From Bacillota bacterium (lineage in GTDB: Bacteria > Bacillota > Clostridia > Lachnospirales > WQUN01): DNA of 21,466 nucleotides. A model generated the notes under the pieces. The model was not told the origin of the DNA. It was given only the letters and a program-made list of their open reading frames with translations, and did not search any database. Both the position numbers and the translations under genes were made by a program. Positions 1 to 7,505 of the stretch are shown piece after piece (within the stretch, counting starts at the first letter, position 1; each line of letters opens with the position of its first letter). The DNA is taken from NCBI GenBank assembly GCA_009782085.1, contig WQUN01000172.1, positions 1-21,466 on the forward strand. Direction: 5' to 3'.

Positions 1-90
1 CTGTCCAGAAATAAACTGATCAAATATTTTTTTGAAACGCCGTAGAAGCGTTCGTCGTTTCAAAAAAATGTGCATGTTATTTCTGGACAG
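1..90. repeat. Nested palindrome, possibly a MITE
   Basis: Two perfect inverted repeats are nested here. The outer arms are CTGTCCAGAAATAA (1-14) and its complement at 77-90. The inner arms are TTTTTTTGAAACG (27-39) and its complement at 56-68. Sharp termini and a non-coding core suggest a miniature transposable element, but the window starts exactly at the first base, so a flanking target duplication cannot be checked. It lies 22 bp beyond the stop of the giant hydrolase gene and could also end that transcript. Confidence 0.6.
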
Positions 91-112
91 TTCCTAACCG
101 CCGCGGCGGGAT

Positions 113-3100
113 TTACGCTGTCACCGTGACCGCGAACACGACCTTCGTCCCGTTCGGCGCGGATATCGTGATGACGGAGATGCCCGCCTTTAGCGGGATC
201 AGCGCGTCTCCGTTGACTCCGCAGACCGCCGGGTTCGAGCTCGTGATCGTGACGGCGCCGGGGCCGTCCCATGTGTACGGGATAACCAGCGGCTTGCCGA
301 TCTTGGCCGCCATCGACTTAACCGAACACAACAGCGAAGACGGGACCGCGGTTTTTACGGCCGCCGCCAGCAAAGCGGCCTGTTCGTCTATGGCGCTCTG
401 CTTCGCGGCGGGGTCGTCATAGACCGTCTGGGCCGCGTCCGCAGCCGCCTGCAAAACCGCGAGGGACGCCGCCGTGTAGCCGGCCGGATTGGCCAGAATG
501 GCTTGCGCGCCGGCAAGCGCGGAGGCCAGAGCCGTCTTGTCGGTGGAGAGGTTCGCCATGGCCGCGCTCAGGGCGTTAGCCGCGGCGTCCACGGCCTGCT
601 GGTTCGCTTCGCTGTAATCGTTTATGTCCGCGTCGGCGGCCCGCGCCGCGGCAAGCGCCACGGACAGGTCATTCCAGGACGCGGCGCTGTAATCGCCGGG
701 AACCAGCGCCCCGGCGGCCAAAATAGCCGCTTGCAGAGCGCTCTTGTCGAGCTCTTTCGCCGGCGCGGCGTTGTACTTCGCGTCCCAGGGCCTGATTTCG
801 CTGGCCTGATAGATGTATACGTCGTTGACATACGTTTTGTACGAGTCGTCCGCCAGACCGTTGCTGTCGCAGCGTATCTCAAAGCCCATCGTGCTTCTCA
901 GGTTCGTGACCCTGTTGCCGGCGTCCACCGGGCTGTCCGCCCCGGGCGCGAAGTCGATCGACGCGCTGGTGACCAGCGCTCCGTCAAAGTAGAAGTCATA
1001 GCTTAGCACGGTCTCGGACGGGAAGCTGTATTTGATCGCGATGCGGTGCCACGTCTTCGGGGCGACGTCTATCCTTGCCCAGTTGCTGGTGCCGTTGTAT
1101 ACCTGGAGCTGTCCTCCCCAGAAACCCGTGAATCCCCAGTTGTTCCAGGTATTGTACAGAAGCCTGAGAGCCGCCCCCGCGCCGGCCGAATCCGGGTAGA
1201 AGTAGAAATCGAAGACATAGTCCTTATTGAGCTCGATCTTGCTGACTATGCCGGACGAAATCGTGTTTAACATCCAGCCGCCTCTTGACGCCGACAGGAG
1301 CTGGTCGCCGCCGCCAAGGTAGAACGGGTCGGAGGGAGAGGGCGCCACGACAACGCTCGGCACATAGCCGTTGTTCGGATAGCGGCAGCCCAACAGCTCG
1401 TCGCCCTCCCGGAGCTGCGCCCCGGCGGTCAAAGAGTCAAAGGTGCCCCTGAGTATCGTCGGGTCGACGTATTCCTTGCCGTAGAGGAGCATCTGCTGCA
1501 CCGCGATGTTGGTGCCGGGACCCAAAGTCGTGAACATCAGATACCGCGTGGTTATCGGCGCGCCGAACTTAAACGACGGATACCACTCGTTGCCGCCGCT
1601 TCCGGCAAGGCCGGGCACGGCCTCGGTCCAGGACGACTGTACTATCCCGTTCAGATCGTCGAAGGCATAGCCTCCGGCCAGGTTAAGCCCGGACGCGTCC
1701 CCGTAGTAGACCTTGAACGCGCCGTAGGCCGCGCCCCAGCCCTTGATCATCAGGTCGATCTCGTTGATATCGTAAACCTTGCCCAGGTCGATCAGCGTAT
1801 ATCTGTTGGTGTTGGACTGGTCAAAGTACGGGACCGCCCAGTTCGCCGGATAGCCGCCGGCGGCCGGCAAGGTGGTGACGCCCATCTTCGGGTCAAATTC
1901 GGCGTTGTACTGGAACATATTCGCATAGTTGTCAGGCATCCATGTGTTCGTCATGTTGTAGAACGAGAAACCGGCCCACGGGATCTTGTCCGAAAGGGGA
2001 ATGTCGTCCGCGAAGTTGGCCGTCACGGTCACGTTTTTGGCCGGCATCGCGAAGGTTGTGGACGGGCTGTTCGCGTTGGCGAAACTGACGCCGTCCGCGC
2101 TGGTCCAGTTCACGAAATGCTTGCCCGCGACCGTCCCCGCGCCGATCATAACCGTCGCGCCCCCGGCGTACTGGCCGCTTCCGCTGGCGCCGGTTCCGGC
2201 GCTGACGACCGTGACGGAGTATTTGGGCGTGGTGTCCGGTACAAAATTCGCGGTGACAGTCACGGCATGGTCAGGCATGGCGAACGAAGTCGCCGCGCTG
2301 CCCGAGTTGGCGAAAGTCACCCCTGCGTCCGTCGTGGTCCAACCGGAGAACATCATGCCCGCGGGCGCTGTCCCTGCGTTTATGTAGACCGTCTCGTCCT
2401 TCGCGTATTGTCCGCTTCCGCTCGCACCTGTTCCCGCGCTGTTGACTGTGACCTGATAGGTGGTCACCGGCGTCTGGTTTGTATACTTCTCCGGCCATGG
2501 CTTGACGTCCCCGCGGTAGATCAAAACGTCGTTGATGTACAGCGGATTGTCGGCGACGCCGGGGCCCTCGTGGCTGACGCCCACCAAAAATCCCATCGAG
2601 CTTATCAGGTTGTCGATCTGATACTGCATGCCGCCCGGGACGGCGGAGTCGCGCGTGACGGTCTGCAGGAGCGCGCCGTCGTAATAGACGGAAAATGTTA
2701 TCTGCGACACCGTGTTGAATCTGTATTTGACAACGAAACGGTGCCATTGGTTGGCGGTCGGATAGATGTTGGACGAGGTGTTCCAGTCTTTCGCCTGGTT
2801 GTAGACCATCATCCCGCCGTGCCAGTTGGTGTCCGCGAAGCCGTCCCGCATCCAGCCGCCGTACAGGAACTGGAAAGTCGGCGACGTCTGCGCCGCGGTA
2901 GCGTAGAAGGAGAGCTCGAACACATAGTCCTCGCCGACCTTCGTCTCGTCCAGCACAGCCGCGGAATTGGTCCTGAAGACATAGTCGACGTTCGTCACCC
3001 GAAGGAGCTGGTCGCCCGCGCCCAGATAGGCGCCGCTGGACGAGGCCGGCTGGACGACGGTGTTCGTGGCCGGGTAGTTGCTGTCCACCGCGAGGCCGTC

Positions 3101-6100
3101 GTCGTTGTTCTTGAACTGGCTGTTCACCGTCAGGTCGTCAAACGTGCCGTTCAGCAGCGTGCTCTTGGGCAGGGGGGTATATACCCACACGTCGTCGTAG
3201 TAGTATGTGCTGCCGGCGGTAAACGGGTTGGCGGTCATCTGCAGCAGCAGGCCCCCCAGCGGAAGAGTCTGCTGTATGGTCGTGGCCGCCGCGCCGATGG
3301 ACGCGCCGTCGTAGAATATCTCATAGGCTATGTTGTTGCCGGCGTCGATCTTGAATTTCGCCTTTATCTGGTGCCACTCGCCCGGAACGACCGTGACCGC
3401 GCCGCTGTCCGGGCTCCAGATGGGCTTGAACCTATTGCCGGTGCCGTTGGCGTTGTAAACGGGCGACCAAGTGTTGAGAAGGCGCAGTTCCGGGGCGTAT
3501 GTGGTGTCCGTCAGCTTGAGCTTCAGGTCCACATAGTACCACTTGTCCCGCTGCATCGAGGCCAGATACGACGCCGGTATCGTGAACTGGGGATTGGCGA
3601 CGGTGGCGTCGACTTTGAGTATCTTTCCCGCCGTGCCGTTGGCGTTCGTCCCGTCCACTGCCGTGGCCGTCCCGCCCCAGAAATTGTACGAGTCGTTGTG
3701 CACGCCGTCGAAATCGTTGTCGAAGAGGAACTGATTCTCATCGGAACTCGGCTTCGGCTCGAACGTGCGCACCCACGGCTCGGGCGGCGTCTCGCCCTTG
3801 GCCAAAGAGCCTTTCAGCATCATCTCGGTTACCGGCAGATACGGCCCGTTCCACTGGTCTTTCGCGATAGTGCTGGGGCCGTCCTCTATGCCGACCACGA
3901 GATACCTGGTCGTCGCGCTGACGTTTGCCGCGTCCCAGGTCATCCAGTTGCCGAAGTCGAACCAGCATATCCTCTCCCAGTCGCTTCCGGCGAGCATCGT
4001 CCGGACCTGCGCGGCGGTCATGCCCGCAGAGGTATACGAGGGCGCGCCCGCGCCCGTGTAGGCGTAGACGGCGAACACGTTGCCGCCGAGCAAGGTGTTG
4101 TTGGTGTCCCAGGCGTATACGGTGTCGAGGTTATACTTCGCGCCGAGGTCGATTATGGCGTATTTGTCCCTGTAGCCGGGATCCCAGGCGTTGGCGTCGT
4201 TCGGGGCCGGGGTCGTGCCGGTGTCCGTCCGGAACTCGTCGAAGAGTTTGCTCGGGTTGCCGCTGGCGGGGGTCAGAGTGTCGAACTTGAAGTTGTGCGC
4301 GTCGATGATCCCGCTGACCGGGTTGTAATACTCGCCCTGCGAGAGGATGACGAACACGGGCTGCTCGCTGATGGACACGGAAACGGCGTTATTCGCGATC
4401 TGGCCGGTTATGTCGGAGCGCACGCCCCATTTGGTCTTGTCCTGCAAGGTGACGAGGGTGGCGTGGTCGTACCCGTCGGGCAGGGCAAGGGAATAATTCT
4501 CCTTGTTCGCGCCGTTCATGTCGCCGAGGGAAGTCGGCAGCCACAGCGCGTATATCTGGTCGGTATTTTTAGTGGAGTTGAACTTCAGGACCATCGGGCC
4601 GTCGGTCTCGACGTCGGCAGGCCCGCCGCCGCTGGCCTTCCAGCCGCCGTCCTCCACGATCTGGACGTCGTCGAGAGAGGCGTCCTTGAGGACGTTTCCC
4701 ATCGTGCCGACATAGTACCAGGAGGGCTTGAAATCGGTCGAGCCCTGGGTGCCGTTGATGAAGCCGCAGGTGTCGAAGCGGCCGGTGGCGCTCGGGTTGG
4801 AGGTGCTGTTGGGCATCATGAACTGCTGGACGCGGTTGATCCCGGCGGCCGCCAGCATCAGGTATTCCCTGACGAGCCAGCGCGCCTGGACCTCGTAACC
4901 GGTCAGCCCAACGTTGACGCCCACGTTCTGCGTAACGCCTTTGCCGTCGACATACTGCGCCGTGGCGCTCGTCGGCGTCCCCTGGGACGTATCCCAGCCG
5001 AACTCCGACAGCCATATCTGTTTGTCCGGGAAGTAGTCGTTGCGGAACTGCACGAACTCGCTCATCCTCTGGAAGATGTGGTCCTGCTCCGGGGACTGGC
5101 CTGTCTTGACCGTCGAGCCGTCCGGGCAGTAGTAGTGGCCGTTGAACACGTCGAACGGATATTTCACGTATCCATCGGCGGAGCCGCCGTGCGCGGCCTT
5201 CCACTGATCCAGCGTCCTGTTCGTGTCGAACCAGTGCATCATGGCCGCGACGAAATCGTTGTTGTTCCAGTCGCTGCCGTTGTACTTGGTCTGGGTGATG
5301 ATACCGGCGAGACCGCCGAGGACGAGCTGGGCGTTCGGGTCGGCCTGCTTGATCCCGACGCCGGGGCCGAGGGTGCCCATGTGGCCGTCATAGTCCGCGC
5401 TGAGCATGGCCGCGAACTGCGCGCCGGAGAAAGCGCCGAGGTTCGGCTCGTTGTAGTCCTCGTAATATTTGACGTAACCTAGGCCGATCGCCTTGTTGGT
5501 GCCCGGCGCGACGCGCACGAGGCTGGGATCGACCGCCGTGTTGCTCCCGTACCTGGCCGCGAGCTGGAACATGCTCTGCCCGTGCCCCAGGTACGAGGAG
5601 GCCTTTGTCGAGCTCATGCCGTCCGGGTCCTGATAGGACGGCCTGGCGCCGTAGCCGTAAGCGCCTCCCTGCATACAGATGGTGACGTCCACGCCCCTGT
5701 CATGCATGGCCTTATAATAGTTATCGAAGCCCCAGCCGTCGATAAATGTGGCGTGGGGGTTCATGCTGGTGATCGAGTTGTCCTTTACGCCGCCTATGTC
5801 CCTGTCGTTGGCCGTGTATTCCGTCCAGCCCCAGGTGTGGTATTCGCGGATGTTGCCGACGATCTCGTAAGCGGCCTGCGCCTCGGTGAAGAAGCTGTTC
5901 GAGCCGACGAACTGGTCAAAATTCAGGCCGACGCCGCCGGTGACCGGCGTGCCCGGCGGGACCTTCACGCTCTCGATGTTCCAGGAGGACGCGAGATAGT
6001 CGTCCCCGGAGCCCTCCACCTTGGAGCCGTAAAGCAGGACCTCCGCGATGTCCGCGTCGCAGTAATACTGCATGGAGTAAGGTCCGTACATTTCGTTCGT

Positions 6101-6745
6101 CCAGGAATAGGAGGACGGCGTTCCTACCACGCTGTCGCTGGTCTTGACGAAGCGGAGGCCGTTGGTCTGGTATCCGCCGGGATAGAGCGCCGTCACGTCG
6201 ATCGGTACCCAGGCGCTGCGGTTGGCGGAGACGACCTCGCCGAGCTTGACCGTCCCGTCGTAGCTGTAGACCTCGATCTTGCCGCCCATGACTTCGTAGG
6301 GAGCGCTGCCGTCGACGGTGTACGTGGACGGGGCGTATACCGGGCCGTCGTAAACCCAGACCGTTTCGATGTTGTACAGGCTGGTTTCGCCGAATTTGAC
6401 GCGGACGATGTTGTTGCCCGCGTCGTAATAGCTCGCGCCGGGTGTGCGCCAGACGTTGTCGTTGGCGCTGGCCGCGGAGTTGACGTACGGCTTGGCCGGG
6501 TTGCCGGTTCCGCTCGGCGGATAGCCGACCATCGAGGCGAACTCGTCGAAGAGCCTGAACTTATTGTCCGCGGGCTCCTCTCCGGCCATCTCCAGCATGG
6601 TCTTGTTCACCTCTATGTACTGGGACGGCCCCGATACGCCCGCGCGAACAACCGCGGTCGCAACGAAAGGCGCCATCGTCAGCACAATCGCCAGGGCGAG
6701 CGTGACCGCCAGAGGCTTCCTGAGGATTGTCAGATGCTTTGTCAC
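113..6745 (-). CDS. Giant secreted multidomain glycoside hydrolase (clan-A-like)
   Basis: A 2210-aa exported protein, probably a carbohydrate-degrading enzyme. I chose the GTG start at 6745 because AAAGGAGGAG lies just upstream and a lysine-rich signal peptide (about residues 1-36, ending near ATAVVRAG) follows; the frame stays open further upstream without such signals. Approximate order: discoidin-like domain (60-240); catalytic region (260-800) with YYEDYNEPN (Glu433, likely acid/base) and WLSEFGWD (Glu581, likely nucleophile), the spacing of a retaining TIM-barrel hydrolase; second discoidin-like domain (808-1000); two jelly-roll/LamG-like domains (1002-1400); two Flg_new/InlB-B-like repeats (from 1428 and 1506, both with SAGTGASGSGQY); a third discoidin-like domain (1585-1760); another LamG-like domain (1763-1970); two FIVAR-type helical repeats (2000-2130); a terminal Big_2-like domain. 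I see no LPxTG motif, dockerin or S-layer homology domain, so how it attaches is unknown. Substrate and GH family are not assigned. Confidence 0.85.
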   Translation of the reverse strand: MTKHLTILRKPLAVTLALAIVLTMAPFVATAVVRAGVSGPSQYIEVNKTMLEMAGEEPADNKFRLFDEFASMVGYPPSGTGNPAKPYVNSAASANDNVWRTPGASYYDAGNNIVRVKFGETSLYNIETVWVYDGPVYAPSTYTVDGSAPYEVMGGKIEVYSYDGTVKLGEVVSANRSAWVPIDVTALYPGGYQTNGLRFVKTSDSVVGTPSSYSWTNEMYGPYSMQYYCDADIAEVLLYGSKVEGSGDDYLASSWNIESVKVPPGTPVTGGVGLNFDQFVGSNSFFTEAQAAYEIVGNIREYHTWGWTEYTANDRDIGGVKDNSITSMNPHATFIDGWGFDNYYKAMHDRGVDVTICMQGGAYGYGARPSYQDPDGMSSTKASSYLGHGQSMFQLAARYGSNTAVDPSLVRVAPGTNKAIGLGYVKYYEDYNEPNLGAFSGAQFAAMLSADYDGHMGTLGPGVGIKQADPNAQLVLGGLAGIITQTKYNGSDWNNNDFVAAMMHWFDTNRTLDQWKAAHGGSADGYVKYPFDVFNGHYYCPDGSTVKTGQSPEQDHIFQRMSEFVQFRNDYFPDKQIWLSEFGWDTSQGTPTSATAQYVDGKGVTQNVGVNVGLTGYEVQARWLVREYLMLAAAGINRVQQFMMPNSTSNPSATGRFDTCGFINGTQGSTDFKPSWYYVGTMGNVLKDASLDDVQIVEDGGWKASGGGPADVETDGPMVLKFNSTKNTDQIYALWLPTSLGDMNGANKENYSLALPDGYDHATLVTLQDKTKWGVRSDITGQIANNAVSVSISEQPVFVILSQGEYYNPVSGIIDAHNFKFDTLTPASGNPSKLFDEFRTDTGTTPAPNDANAWDPGYRDKYAIIDLGAKYNLDTVYAWDTNNTLLGGNVFAVYAYTGAGAPSYTSAGMTAAQVRTMLAGSDWERICWFDFGNWMTWDAANVSATTRYLVVGIEDGPSTIAKDQWNGPYLPVTEMMLKGSLAKGETPPEPWVRTFEPKPSSDENQFLFDNDFDGVHNDSYNFWGGTATAVDGTNANGTAGKILKVDATVANPQFTIPASYLASMQRDKWYYVDLKLKLTDTTYAPELRLLNTWSPVYNANGTGNRFKPIWSPDSGAVTVVPGEWHQIKAKFKIDAGNNIAYEIFYDGASIGAAATTIQQTLPLGGLLLQMTANPFTAGSTYYYDDVWVYTPLPKSTLLNGTFDDLTVNSQFKNNDDGLAVDSNYPATNTVVQPASSSGAYLGAGDQLLRVTNVDYVFRTNSAAVLDETKVGEDYVFELSFYATAAQTSPTFQFLYGGWMRDGFADTNWHGGMMVYNQAKDWNTSSNIYPTANQWHRFVVKYRFNTVSQITFSVYYDGALLQTVTRDSAVPGGMQYQIDNLISSMGFLVGVSHEGPGVADNPLYINDVLIYRGDVKPWPEKYTNQTPVTTYQVTVNSAGTGASGSGQYAKDETVYINAGTAPAGMMFSGWTTTDAGVTFANSGSAATSFAMPDHAVTVTANFVPDTTPKYSVTVVSAGTGASGSGQYAGGATVMIGAGTVAGKHFVNWTSADGVSFANANSPSTTFAMPAKNVTVTANFADDIPLSDKIPWAGFSFYNMTNTWMPDNYANMFQYNAEFDPKMGVTTLPAAGGYPANWAVPYFDQSNTNRYTLIDLGKVYDINEIDLMIKGWGAAYGAFKVYYGDASGLNLAGGYAFDDLNGIVQSSWTEAVPGLAGSGGNEWYPSFKFGAPITTRYLMFTTLGPGTNIAVQQMLLYGKEYVDPTILRGTFDSLTAGAQLREGDELLGCRYPNNGYVPSVVVAPSPSDPFYLGGGDQLLSASRGGWMLNTISSGIVSKIELNKDYVFDFYFYPDSAGAGAALRLLYNTWNNWGFTGFWGGQLQVYNGTSNWARIDVAPKTWHRIAIKYSFPSETVLSYDFYFDGALVTSASIDFAPGADSPVDAGNRVTNLRSTMGFEIRCDSNGLADDSYKTYVNDVYIYQASEIRPWDAKYNAAPAKELDKSALQAAILAAGALVPGDYSAASWNDLSVALAAARAADADINDYSEANQQAVDAAANALSAAMANLSTDKTALASALAGAQAILANPAGYTAASLAVLQAAADAAQTVYDDPAAKQSAIDEQAALLAAAVKTAVPSSLLCSVKSMAAKIGKPLVIPYTWDGPGAVTITSSNPAVCGVNGDALIPLKAGISVITISAPNGTKVVFAVTVTA

Positions 6746-6781
6746 TCTTTCTCCTCCTTTTTTTAGTAGGAATTTATTATA
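6746..6781 (-). promoter_or_regulatory. Ribosome binding site and -10 candidate of the hydrolase gene
   Basis: On the minus strand AAAGGAGGAG (about 6751-6760) sits at good spacing before GTG 6745 and fixes the start. A perfect TATAAT lies at 6781-6776, but no good -35 is seen 17 bp upstream; a TTGACA at 6832-6827 is too far away to pair with it. Confidence 0.5.
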
Positions 6782-6997
6782 GATTAAAGTTTTGCCAACT
6801 TTACAGGATTGCGCTTTGTTTGTTTTTGTCAAGTAGAGCAACCCGAACAGCCCCGCGGCCGGGACCGTCCGAAGGCCGTTTCCCCGGCGATCACCTCTTG
6901 TACACCCGCATTGGCGGCATGGATTGAAATTACATATTATCATAAATTATAACATAATTCGAGGCAATGTCAACACGACTTTTAGAAATATTTGATA

Positions 6998-7023
6998 CTA
7001 ATTCCACATTCCTAATTCCACAT
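6998..7023. repeat. Tandem 14-bp direct repeat
   Basis: CTAATTCCACAT occurs at 6998-7009 and again at 7012-7023, so the period is 14 bp. It lies upstream of the hydrolase gene; a regulator site is possible but unsupported. Confidence 0.45.
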
Positions 7024-7108
7024 ATAAAGCATAACGGTATTTTTTTGAACAATTTTAAACACCGATTTTGCGGTTTTCTGTATTGTGTAAACAAGGCGTG
7101 GAAATTGG

Positions 7109-7162
7109 TTGACAGGATAAAGGCAATTACTTGACAGGGTAATGTTTTGCTTGACGGGGAAT
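7109..7162. repeat. Three iterated 12-mers
   Basis: TTGACAGGATAA (7109-7120), TTGACAGGGTAA (7131-7142) and TTGACGGGGAAT (7151-7162) are spaced 22 and 20 bp start to start, close to two helical turns, so they face the same side of the helix. This suggests a cooperative protein-binding site. No plus-strand gene follows that they could serve as promoters for. Confidence 0.45.
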
Positions 7163-7199
7163 ATGGGACCTGCTGTTTACGCTGTCCGTATGGTTTCAG

Positions 7200-7245
7200 A
7201 TAAAGGGCTGTTGCTTTCCTGCGTTTGCAGTTTGGCAACAGCCCC
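7200..7245 (-). terminator. Probable terminator after spoIIID
   Basis: The perfect 10-bp stem GGGCTGTTGC (7205-7214) pairs with GCAACAGCCC (7235-7244). On the minus strand it is followed by a short TTTAT tract. It lies about 80 bp beyond the spoIIID stop, in the right orientation to end that transcript. The short U-tract keeps confidence moderate. Confidence 0.55.
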
Positions 7246-7263
7246 GTTTGCTTTTTCGCCTTG

Positions 7264-7322
7264 TATAGTCGTTTCGTTTGAAATTGAGCTTCAACAGCTC
7301 ATTTCAAATCGAAACGACTTTA
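7264..7322. repeat. Dispersed long palindrome, copy 1 (short loop)
   Basis: Arms of about 27 bp with the core AGTCGTTTCG and TTTGAAAT pair around a minimal loop. The right arm ends directly at the stop codon of the spoIIID fragment. The same two arms, with the same arm-specific one-base differences, recur at 19521-19620 in the opposite orientation, where they enclose about 40 bp of extra sequence. Confidence 0.75.
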
Positions 7323-7499
7323 TCATTTGAATTTTTTGATTTGGGCGCGGGCCGTCAGCGTCATATATTTCTCTTTTGTCGCCAGCCCGCCTCGGATGTG
7401 CCGTTCCGACTTGTTCACTTCCAGGACCCTGCGCGCCTCGCCAGCGAGCCTAGGGTTGATCTTGACAAGCCTTTCGGTAACGTCCTTATGTACGGGAGT
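7323..7499 (-). pseudogene. spoIIID: C-terminal fragment of sporulation regulator SpoIIID
   Basis: SpoIIID is a small helix-turn-helix transcription factor that acts in the mother cell during sporulation. The 58 sense codons here run from T-P-VHKDVTERL through INPRLAGEARRVLEVNK and KSERHIRGGLATKEKY to a short tail and TGA. This matches the family's C-terminal two thirds as I know it. The first roughly 35 residues are missing: the match starts inside the recognition helix, where the family reads ...VSKSTVHKD. The remaining frame is intact, with no frameshift, so decay is not evident. It has no start codon or ribosome site of its own and overlaps the last 14 bases of the recombinase gene in another frame. 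I infer that a recombinase-bearing element split the gene. The N-terminal half is not in this window. Confidence 0.85.
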
Positions 7500-7505
7500 T
7501 ATGTA
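7486..7505. other. spoIIID: Putative element/spoIIID junction (attachment site)
   Basis: SpoIIID similarity begins at about 7493-7499, and the recombinase coding sequence ends at 7486. The final recombinase codons (Arg, Thr and the TAA stop) are read from bases that also encode SpoIIID Val-His-Lys. This places the crossover at or just above the GTACAT at 7493-7488 (minus strand). The exact core cannot be set without the other junction or the unsplit gene. Confidence 0.65.

Larger units (their letters stand above)
6782..7199. other. Intergenic region, no gene seen
   Basis: AT-rich DNA between the hydrolase and the spoIIID fragment. A 102-codon minus-strand frame crosses it, but it has no credible start signal and no recognisable family. 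It holds two short repeat arrays, listed separately. Confidence 0.5.

Noticed and set aside
2117..5482. Open frame of 1121 codons on the plus strand
   Set aside because: It is antisense to the hydrolase gene, its product is rich in Arg, Val and Gly with no recognisable domain, and it exists because GC-rich codons leave the opposite strand open.
5582..6766. Plus-strand frame of 394 codons
   Set aside because: Antisense shadow of the N-terminal part of the hydrolase gene; no ribosome site and no family.
6930..7238. Minus-strand frame of 102 codons
   Set aside because: It crosses the terminator hairpin after spoIIID and repeat arrays, has no start signal and resembles nothing.
7323..7499. Frameshift in the spoIIID fragment
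   Set aside because: Careful reading through AGGCTCGCTGGCGAGG gives an unbroken frame (RLAGEARR), so none exists.
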